Positions 1 to 4,809 of a stretch of DNA of 5,795 nucleotides are shown here, piece after piece. This DNA comes from Pseudomonadota bacterium. GTDB lineage: Bacteria; Pseudomonadota; Alphaproteobacteria; Micropepsales; Micropepsaceae. Positions within the stretch are counted from its first letter, which is position 1, and each line of letters begins with the position of its first letter. The translations under genes were made by a program, and so were the position numbers. The notes under the pieces are model-generated. The model was not told the DNA's origin, did no database searches, and was given only the letters and a program-made list of their open reading frames with translations. The stretch lies in the NCBI GenBank assembly GCA_025360685.1, contig JANYBR010000006.1, positions 1 through 5,795 on the forward strand, written 5' to 3'.

Positions 1-455
1 GACCTTGGCGGCGGCGTGCGGCCAATCAGCCGCATGAGGCGCATTTGCTGGCGTGCGAAACGCGGAACCAGTACCGGCTCGACCAGTACAAGTCCGCGCA
101 CGCGGTCCGGACGAGCGGCCGCAACCATCATGCTGGTGATAGCGCCCATCGAGTGGCCGGCGAGAATGGCAGGACGCCGGTCGAGTCCGTCCAGAATGTT
201 GGCGAGGTCGTCGGCAAACGTCTGCCAGTTCGCCTGCGGACCGGGCATGGCGGGCAGGGTGGTGAAGCCATGGCCGCGCAGGTCTGCGGCGGCGACCCGA
301 AATCGGCCCTGCAGCGGCGTCAACAAACCGCGATAGGTCTGTGCATTGAATCCGGTCGCATGCGCGAAGTGCAGCAGCGGCGCGTCGGCCTCCCATTCCA
401 GGTACGAAACGTCGCCATCAGGCAGCGTCATTTTCTTGCGTGCGGATTCAGCCAT
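1..455 (-). CDS. Alpha/beta hydrolase, N-terminal 151 residues (cut by window edge)
   Basis: Translating the minus strand from the ATG at 455-453 gives an uninterrupted frame to the window edge. It shows the landmarks of an alpha/beta-hydrolase fold in the expected order: an oxyanion-loop-like HATGF at residues 32-36, the strand-turn DLRGHG at 58-63, and the nucleophile elbow GHSMG at 100-104 with Ser102 as the presumed nucleophile. The cap domain and the acid and histidine of the triad lie beyond the edge. There is no signal peptide, so a cytoplasmic hydrolase of esters, lactones or similar bonds is likely; the substrate cannot be told. The start is uncertain because no clear Shine-Dalgarno precedes the in-frame ATGs at 464, 455 or 431. 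I chose 455. The gene is divergent from the acyl-CoA synthetase at 583. The fold is sure; the function is generic. Confidence 0.9.
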   Translation of the reverse strand, partial: MAESARKKMTLPDGDVSYLEWEADAPLLHFAHATGFNAQTYRGLLTPLQGRFRVAAADLRGHGFTTLPAMPGPQANWQTFADDLANILDGLDRRPAILAGHSMGAITSMMVAAARPDRVRGLVLVEPVLVPRFARQQMRLMRLIGRTPPPR

Positions 456-582
456 GGTTCGCATCTGAACGGTGCCGTCGGCTCTGTCAACCGGACGTGT
501 TCACTAGAATGCTTTGCACGCTGTCGGCACACGCCGTACAAAACGGCTGCCGAAATCCGAAAAATATTCCAGGGACACGCTC
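456..582. promoter_or_regulatory. Divergent intergenic region with probable promoters for both flanking genes
   Basis: These 127 bases separate two divergent genes, so promoters for both should lie here. On the minus strand, bases 490-485 read TTGACA, an exact -35 consensus. However, 17 bases further on lies CAGATG, a poor -10 box that overlaps a possible start codon. On the plus strand, TTGCAC (514-519) followed 17 bases later by TACAAA (537-542) is a weak pair. No operator-like palindrome stands out. The presence of promoters is inferred from gene orientation; the exact boxes are weakly supported. Confidence 0.35.
571..575 (+). promoter_or_regulatory. Ribosome binding site that fixes the acyl-CoA synthetase start
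   Basis: AGGGA lies 7 bases before the ATG at 583. The same frame is open further upstream to a TTG at 514, but nothing like a Shine-Dalgarno precedes that codon. The extra 23 residues would also be basic and unlike the family N-terminus, so 583 is the better start. Confidence 0.75.
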
Positions 583-2127
583 ATGCATCCATCGGTCATC
601 GCGCAAAAGACGCCGGACAAGCCCGCCATCATCATGGCGGCCACGGGCGAGAGCGTGACGTTCGCCGAACTCGATGCACGCTCCAACCAGGGCGCGCAGC
701 TTTTTCGCAAGCTCGGTCTGAAGACGGGCGATGGCATCGCCATCTTCATGGAAAACAATATTCGCTTCCTGGAAATTTGTTGGGCGGCACAGCGCGCAGG
801 ACTCTATTTCACGGCGGTGTCGTCGCGCCTCACGGCTGGCGAAGTCGAATACATCGTCAAGGACGCCAATGCGAAAGCGCTGATCGCCGGACATACGCTC
901 GCCAAGGTCGCGGCCGAAGTCGCTCCGCGCATTGCCGGCGTCGATCTGCTGATGGTGGGTGGCACGATCCCGGGCTACAGCTCATATGAGAATCAGTCCG
1001 TGACGCTGCCGTCGACGCCGATCAAAGACCAGATTTCAGGTGCCGCGATGCTCTATTCGTCGGGAACGACCGGCCGGCCCAAGGGCGTGCGTCAGCCGCT
1101 GTCGGGCCTTCCGATCGATGCGCCGGCACCGCTTCTGGGCCTCGTCACCATGCTCTACGGCATCAATGAGAATTCGATTTACCTGTCTCCGGCGCCGCTC
1201 TATCACGCTGCGCCGTTGCATTATTCGATGACCGTCCAGCGCATTGGCGGCACCGTCGTCGTGATGGAACATTTCGACGCCGAGGGCGCACTGAAAGCGA
1301 TCGAGACCTACAAGGCTTCGGCCAGTCAGTGGGTGCCGACGATGTTCGTGCGCATGCTGAAAATGCCCGAGGCGGACCGGTTGAAATATGATGTCTCCTC
1401 CATGAAGTCGGCGATCCACGCCGCTGCGCCGATTCCGATCGAAGTCAAGCGCAAGATGATCGAATGGTGGGGGCCGGTGCTGCACGAATACTATGCCGGC
1501 ACCGAGGGCAACGGCATGTGCTACGTCAACAGCGTCGACTGGCTCGCGCATCCCGGCACGGTCGGCAAATCACTCCTGAGCCCGGTGCATATCTGCGACG
1601 ATGAAGGCAATGAATTGCCGGTCGGAGAGGCGGGCACGATCTACTTCGCTTCGGCCGCCCAGTTCACCTATCACAACGATCCCAAGAAAACGGCGGAATC
1701 GCGCCACCCCAGACATCCGGAATGGTCGACCTTGGGCGATGTCGGCAAGCTGGATGAAGAAGGCTATCTCTACCTCACCGACCGCAAGGCCTTCATGATC
1801 ATTTCGGGCGGAGTGAACATCTATCCGCAAGAAGCCGAGAACCTGTTGATCGGCCATCCCAAAGTCGCGGACGTGGCTGTCATCGGCGTGCCCAACGAGG
1901 ACTTCGGCGAAGAGGTGAAGGCGGTGGTCCAGCCCATGGACTGGGCCGACGCCAACCCGAAATTTGCCGAGGAGCTGATCGCCTATTGCCGTCAGCACCT
2001 TTCGCCGATCAAATGTCCCAGGACCATCGATTTCGATCGCGAGCTGCCGCGCCACCCGACCGGCAAGCTCTACAAGCGGCTGATCCGCGATCGCTATTGG
2101 GGCAAAGGCGAGTCACGGATTGTCTGA
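583..2127 (+). CDS. AMP-forming acyl-CoA synthetase (fatty acid--CoA ligase type)
   Basis: This 514-residue protein belongs to the ANL (adenylate-forming) superfamily. It should activate a carboxylic acid with ATP to an acyl-AMP and then pass it to CoA, in the cytoplasm or at the inner membrane face. The motifs are complete and in order: the phosphate loop YSSGTTGRPKGV at residues 158-169, the adenine-site motif YYAGTEG at 303-309, the ATP-ribose aspartate in LGDVG at 384-388, the hinge region LTDRKAF at 398-404, SGGVNIYPQE at 408-417, and the C-terminal PTGK with presumed catalytic Lys495. Length is normal for fatty-acyl-CoA ligases of roughly 500-550 residues. There is no membrane segment. 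The start is set by AGGGA at 571-575. It heads a three-gene run with chaC and a MaoC-type hydratase, which favours a fatty or organic acid substrate. Chain length or aromatic preference cannot be read from sequence. Confidence 0.95.
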   Translation: MHPSVIAQKTPDKPAIIMAATGESVTFAELDARSNQGAQLFRKLGLKTGDGIAIFMENNIRFLEICWAAQRAGLYFTAVSSRLTAGEVEYIVKDANAKALIAGHTLAKVAAEVAPRIAGVDLLMVGGTIPGYSSYENQSVTLPSTPIKDQISGAAMLYSSGTTGRPKGVRQPLSGLPIDAPAPLLGLVTMLYGINENSIYLSPAPLYHAAPLHYSMTVQRIGGTVVVMEHFDAEGALKAIETYKASASQWVPTMFVRMLKMPEADRLKYDVSSMKSAIHAAAPIPIEVKRKMIEWWGPVLHEYYAGTEGNGMCYVNSVDWLAHPGTVGKSLLSPVHICDDEGNELPVGEAGTIYFASAAQFTYHNDPKKTAESRHPRHPEWSTLGDVGKLDEEGYLYLTDRKAFMIISGGVNIYPQEAENLLIGHPKVADVAVIGVPNEDFGEEVKAVVQPMDWADANPKFAEELIAYCRQHLSPIKCPRTIDFDRELPRHPTGKLYKRLIRDRYWGKGESRIV

Positions 2128-2137
2128 CGAAGCACAG

Positions 2138-2147
2138 AAGGAAGAAG
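2138..2147 (+). promoter_or_regulatory. Purine-rich ribosome binding site before chaC
   Basis: AAGGAAGAAG precedes the ATG at 2156. The AAGGA core is 13 bases away, which is somewhat long; the trailing GAAG is 8 bases away. It supports 2156 as the start over the TTG at 2120, which overlaps the upstream stop and has only a weak GGCGAG before it. Confidence 0.5.
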
Positions 2148-2155
2148 CAGTTCTC

Positions 2156-2860
2156 ATGCAGCCGCTCGGGCGGGATCTGCGGCGCGAGGATTTTACCGTC
2201 GAGCGCATTCGGCGGATCGCCGACGCTGCGGCCAAGCGTGGCGGCGTTCCGCTCATGTCCGAAGAGGCGCGCAGGGCATCCTTGAAGGCGATGCGTGCGA
2301 GCGTACCGGACGGTCACGACGCCTGGGTGTTCGGCTATGGCTCGCTGATGTGGAATCCGGCGATCAATGTCGTCGACAGCCGCAAGGCGCATGTGCGCGG
2401 CTATCACCGGACGTTCTGCCTGACATTGGGCATCGGTCGCGGCTCCACCGAAGCGCCGGGCCTCATGCTTGCCATAGACCGCGGCGGTTCCTGCACGGGC
2501 GTGGCGCACCGCATTGCCGCTGACGCCGTCGAGAGCGAACTCTCCATTCTGTGGCTGCGTGAAATGATTTCGGGCGCCTATGAGCCGCGCTGGGTCAATG
2601 CCGACATTGACGGCCACAAGCGAACCCGCGTGCTGACCTTCGTCATCAATCGCTCGCACCCGCGCTACGAAGGCGCACTGCCTGAGGCCCAGGTGGCGCA
2701 AAGAATCGCGCAGGCACAGGGTATGCTGGGCACCAACCGCGAATATCTGTACAGAACCGTCAGACATCTGGCCGAACTCGGCATCGAGGACGGTCCGGTG
2801 CACAGCCTGGAGCGCCAGGTTCGCGTGCTTGCCAACGAAACGAACGCAACAGGAGACTGA
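2156..2860 (+). CDS. chaC: ChaC-type gamma-glutamylcyclotransferase (glutathione-specific)
   Basis: The ChaC family cleaves glutathione to 5-oxoproline and Cys-Gly in the cytoplasm. The 234-residue product has the family's glutamyl-binding loop in WVFGYGSLMWNP (residues 57-68), the following strand VRGYHRTFCL (80-89), and LWLREMISGAY (132-142), whose Glu136 matches the presumed catalytic glutamate. A C-terminal LGTNREYLY (191-199) also matches what I recall of E. coli ChaC (LGTNAQYLF), so this is the full bacterial ChaC form, not just a generic GGCT fold. The start is a choice: ATG 2156 has a purine-rich site upstream. TTG 2120 would add 12 residues and overlap the acyl-CoA synthetase stop by 8 bases, allowing coupled translation. 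The gene ends one base before the hydratase start, so cotranscription is likely. A glutathione-degrading enzyme between two acyl-CoA genes is an unexpected neighbour. Confidence 0.93.
   Translation: MQPLGRDLRREDFTVERIRRIADAAAKRGGVPLMSEEARRASLKAMRASVPDGHDAWVFGYGSLMWNPAINVVDSRKAHVRGYHRTFCLTLGIGRGSTEAPGLMLAIDRGGSCTGVAHRIAADAVESELSILWLREMISGAYEPRWVNADIDGHKRTRVLTFVINRSHPRYEGALPEAQVAQRIAQAQGMLGTNREYLYRTVRHLAELGIEDGPVHSLERQVRVLANETNATGD
2851..2855 (+). promoter_or_regulatory. Ribosome binding site inside the chaC 3' end
   Basis: AGGAG lies 6 bases before the ATG at 2862, within the last codons of chaC. It settles the start of the hydratase: the same frame is open back to 2829, but that earlier ATG has no such site and would create a 32-base overlap. 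The placement suggests translational coupling. Confidence 0.8.
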
Positions 2861-2861
2861 G

Positions 2862-3314
2862 ATGAAAACCACGACTTTCGAGGACATAGCCTCGCTTGCC
2901 GGACAGGAGATCGGCGTGTCCGACTGGGTGCTGGTCGACCAGGACCGCATCAACAAGTTTGCCGACGCAACCGGCGATCATCAGTGGATTCATGTCGATG
3001 TCGAACGCGCCAAGACGCAGATGCCGGGCGGAAAGACCATCGCGCACGGCTATCTCACTCTGTCGCTCATTCCCTGGCTGACCGGCGGCATGATGCAGGT
3101 CGCCGGCGTGACCCGCGGCATCAACTACGGCTCGAACAAGATTCGTTTCACCAACATGGTTCCGGTCGGCTCGAAGGTCCGCGCGCGGCAGAAGCTGCTG
3201 GCAGCCGAGCCCAAGGCCGGCGGCATGCAACTGACCAACGAGGTGACGATCGAGATCGAAGGCCAGCAACGCCCAGCCTGCGTCGCCGAAACCATCAGTC
3301 TGATTTATAAGTAG
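2862..3314 (+). CDS. MaoC/NodN-like hot-dog (R)-enoyl-CoA hydratase or 3-hydroxyacyl-thioester dehydratase
   Basis: The 150-residue product is a single-domain hot-dog protein of the MaoC-like family. FADATGDHQWIHVD (residues 33-46) carries the hydratase signature, with Asp39 and His44 as the presumed catalytic pair. KTIAHGYLTLSL (58-69) and INYGSNKIRF (87-96) follow as in rhizobial NodN and mycobacterial Rv0130-type dehydratases, as I recall those families. The usual reaction is reversible hydration of a trans-2-enoyl thioester to the (R)-3-hydroxyacyl form; the thioester carrier here is presumably CoA. Members act as dimers in the cytoplasm. It starts one base after chaC ends and is probably the last gene of the operon begun by the acyl-CoA synthetase. 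NodN itself has a poorly defined role, and this sequence gives no reason to claim nodulation. Family assignment is strong; the physiological substrate is unknown. Confidence 0.93.
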   Translation: MKTTTFEDIASLAGQEIGVSDWVLVDQDRINKFADATGDHQWIHVDVERAKTQMPGGKTIAHGYLTLSLIPWLTGGMMQVAGVTRGINYGSNKIRFTNMVPVGSKVRARQKLLAAEPKAGGMQLTNEVTIEIEGQQRPACVAETISLIYK

Positions 3315-3317
3315 CAG

Positions 3318-3596
3318 TCACGCGCTGCGAAAGTGCGACGCGACGGTCCACGCGCCGATGGCGATGAATCCCAAGCCCGCAATAAGCTTCAGCGGCACCA
3401 TCGTCAGGTAACGCTGGGCGAGCGAGCCGAGCGCCACCGCGATGGCCGTCGACAGCACCAGTGCACCAGCCGCCGCGAAAAACACCCGCCAAGCGGAACT
3501 CCTGGACTCGCCGGCGAACAGCAGAGTCGCGAGCTGCGTCTTGTCGCCGAGCTCGGCCAGGAAAATCGTCGTGAAGATCGTCAAGAGTTCGCGCAT
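3318..3596 (-). CDS. Half-size UPF0016/GDT1 (TMEM165-like) membrane protein, probable Mn2+/Ca2+ transporter
   Basis: The 92-residue minus-strand product is hydrophobic. It has about three transmembrane stretches (roughly residues 5-28, 37-60 and 68-88) and the family signature ELGDKTQ at 15-21. Characterised GDT1/TMEM165/MneA-type proteins move Mn2+ or Ca2+ across membranes and carry two copies of the E-x-G-D-[KR]-[ST] motif. This one has a single copy, so it would need to pair with itself or with a sister half-protein to form a pathway. The start at 3596 follows GGGA at 3607-3604. An in-frame ATG at 3626 would add 10 polar residues without a ribosome site. The gene is convergent with the hydratase (3 bases between stops) and divergent from the hydrolase at 3718. 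I saw no yybP-ykoY-like riboswitch upstream. Transport function is inferred from the family. Confidence 0.88.
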   Translation of the reverse strand: MRELLTIFTTIFLAELGDKTQLATLLFAGESRSSAWRVFFAAAGALVLSTAIAVALGSLAQRYLTMVPLKLIAGLGFIAIGAWTVASHFRSA

Positions 3597-3603
3597 GTGG
3601 TTT

Positions 3604-3607
3604 TCCC
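3604..3607 (-). promoter_or_regulatory. Ribosome binding site for the UPF0016 gene
   Basis: On the minus strand GGGA lies 7 bases before the ATG at 3596. It favours this start over the in-frame ATG at 3626, which has no purine-rich stretch upstream. It is short, so support is moderate. Confidence 0.5.
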
Positions 3608-3662
3608 AATTCTTACCCAGCGTCATGCAGACGTGAATATTGTCCAAAAGCCGACGCTTGGC

Positions 3663-3694
3663 TTGACGCGTCTGCGCCGGACCGCTCGTATGGT
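3663..3694 (+). promoter_or_regulatory. Possible promoter for the hydrolase at 3718
   Basis: TTGACG at 3663-3668 matches five of six -35 consensus bases, and TATGGT at 3689-3694 matches four of six -10 bases. The 20-base spacer is longer than the usual 16-18, which weakens the call. The -35 overlaps the perfect 8-base palindrome GACGCGTC (3665-3672) and the right arm of a small inverted repeat, AAGCC/GGCTT, at 3648-3664. A Shine-Dalgarno GGAG at 3707-3710 follows, 7 bases before the ATG. Confidence 0.3.
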
Positions 3695-3717
3695 GCCAGA
3701 TCAATCGGAGACGCTCC

Positions 3718-4614
3718 ATGCCGCAGATCAAAGCCAACGGTATTGCAATCGAATATGCGGCGCACGGATCGCGTGACCGCGAAACGATACTTCTCATCAT
3801 GGGCCTCGGCGCCCAGATGACGCGCTGGCCGCTGCCGCTGATCGAGATGTTCAATGCGCGCGGCTTCGGCGTCGTGACGTTCGACAATCGCGATGTCGGC
3901 CTGTCGCACAAGTTCGATGCAGCCGGTCCGGCGGATGTTGCGGCCATCATGGCCGCGCGCATGGCCGGAAAGACGCCGGCAGCAGCCTACACGCTCGATG
4001 ACATGGCCGCAGACGCGGCCGGCGTGCTTGACGCGCTGGACATCGGCCGCGCACATATCGTCGGTGCGTCGATGGGCGGGATGATCGCTCAGATGGTCGC
4101 TGCCAATCATGCGCACAAGGCGCTCTCGCTCACGTCGATCATGTCGTCGACCGGGAATCCGGCGCTGCCGCCGGCCAAACCCGAAGCCATGGCCGTCCTC
4201 ATGACGCGTCCCGCTTCCGACGATCTCGAAACGCTCGCCGCCAATGCGGTCAAGGCGCAGAAGACGATCGGCAGCCCGGCCTATCCGCCGGATGAAGCGG
4301 ACATTCGCGCGCGCTTCCTCGAAGACTATCGCCGCTGCAACTATCCGGCCGGATTCACCCGCCAAATGGCGGCCATCATGGCCAGCGGCGACCGGCGCGA
4401 TGCGTTGCGCAGGATAAAAGTTCCGGCGATGGTAGTGCACGGCCTCGCCGATCCGCTCGTGCCGATCGAAGGCGGGCGCGATACGGCCGCCGTCATCACA
4501 GGCGCGGAACTGCGCGAGATCCCGGGCATGGGTCACGATCTCCCGGCGCCACTCTATCCGGCGATCGTCGACGCGGTCGTGACAGTGGCGCAAAAGGCGC
4601 GGGTCAGCGTCTGA
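3718..4614 (+). CDS. Alpha/beta hydrolase, RdmC-like type, complete
   Basis: The 298-residue protein is a full alpha/beta hydrolase. LLIMGLGAQ (residues 25-33) is the oxyanion region, TFDNRDVGLS (54-63) the characteristic loop of one large subfamily, and GASMGG (116-121) the nucleophile elbow with Ser118. HGLADPLVP (241-249) supplies Asp245, and GMGHDLP (270-276) supplies His273, so a complete catalytic triad can be proposed. The DNRDVG loop is common in proteins annotated as alpha/beta hydrolases related to aclacinomycin methylesterase RdmC, but that name should not be read as a substrate. There is no signal peptide, so it is likely cytoplasmic. The start at 3718 has GGAG 7 bases upstream. 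It is divergent from the UPF0016 gene and followed by a 195-base gap, so it is probably a single-gene unit. It is of a different subfamily from the hydrolase at the left edge. Confidence 0.94.
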   Translation: MPQIKANGIAIEYAAHGSRDRETILLIMGLGAQMTRWPLPLIEMFNARGFGVVTFDNRDVGLSHKFDAAGPADVAAIMAARMAGKTPAAAYTLDDMAADAAGVLDALDIGRAHIVGASMGGMIAQMVAANHAHKALSLTSIMSSTGNPALPPAKPEAMAVLMTRPASDDLETLAANAVKAQKTIGSPAYPPDEADIRARFLEDYRRCNYPAGFTRQMAAIMASGDRRDALRRIKVPAMVVHGLADPLVPIEGGRDTAAVITGAELREIPGMGHDLPAPLYPAIVDAVVTVAQKARVSV

Positions 4615-4619
4615 TCAGC

Positions 4620-4681
4620 AAGCAAGGGCGTCACGGTGGCTGCGCCGGTTGAGAAATGCTGCCGCCGTAAGTCCTTTGCTT
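4620..4681. repeat. Long imperfect inverted repeat just after the hydrolase stop (possible terminator-like hairpin)
   Basis: Outer arms 4620-4628 and 4673-4681 pair over 9 bases with one G-U. Inside them, 4633-4640 and 4661-4668 pair over 8 bases with one G-U. The RNA could fold into a long interrupted hairpin starting 6 bases after the hydrolase stop codon. No T-run follows on the plus strand, so it is not a classical intrinsic terminator. A 3' end-protecting or attenuating structure is possible. The pairing is seen by eye; the role is inference. Confidence 0.4.
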
Positions 4682-4705
4682 CATGAAAACTCTGTCCCGC
4701 GTTTG

Positions 4706-4775
4706 CGAGTAGTGAGCCATACAGTGCGGAACTGTGTCGGGAGAGGATTCCGAACTCGATTTGCGCTACTACTTG
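4706..4775 (+). repeat. Branched inverted repeats in the leader of the AceE-like gene
   Basis: Bases 4706-4714 can pair with 4767-4775 (9 pairs, two of them G-U). The enclosed loop holds two small hairpins: the perfect ACAGT/ACTGT pair at 4721-4725 and 4731-4735, and TCGG/CCGA at 4737-4740 and 4750-4753. In RNA this would be a three-way junction ending 34 bases before the start codon at 4810. ACAGT-5-ACTGT could equally be a DNA operator. No known riboswitch class is recognised. Short pairings can arise by chance. Confidence 0.3.
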
Positions 4776-4799
4776 GCCAGTCTCGCCTTCGCCGAATCC

Positions 4800-4803
4800 A
4801 GGA
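4800..4803 (+). promoter_or_regulatory. Ribosome binding site for the AceE-like gene
   Basis: AGGA lies 6 bases before the ATG at 4810. The frame stays open upstream back to a stop at 4684-4686 but contains no other ATG, GTG or TTG, so this site and start are effectively forced. Confidence 0.75.
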
Positions 4804-4809
4804 ATAAGC

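Noticed and set aside
45..989. Plus-strand open frame of 314 codons
   Set aside because: It overlaps both the left-edge hydrolase (antisense) and the acyl-CoA synthetase. Its translation is rich in Arg, His and Gly and matches no family; it is a typical GC-rich shadow.
2009..2956. Minus-strand open frame of 315 codons
   Set aside because: It is antisense to the ligase 3' end, chaC and the hydratase start, which all carry clear family motifs. It has no recognisable domain.
2862..3314. A nodulation role for the NodN-like protein
   Set aside because: The family is widespread in non-nodulating bacteria, and there are no nod genes or other symbiosis genes in the window.
3597..3717. yybP-ykoY manganese riboswitch for the UPF0016 gene
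   Set aside because: The region is short and I could not find the paired conserved loops of that class.
3613..4593. Minus-strand open frame of 326 codons
   Set aside because: It is antisense to the complete hydrolase with its full catalytic triad. Its product is Arg/His-rich and low-complexity.
4649..4700. Possible thiamine-pyrophosphate riboswitch before a thiamine-dependent enzyme
   Set aside because: TTGAGA at 4649 is only loosely like the CTGAGA box, and the second conserved THI-box element is absent.
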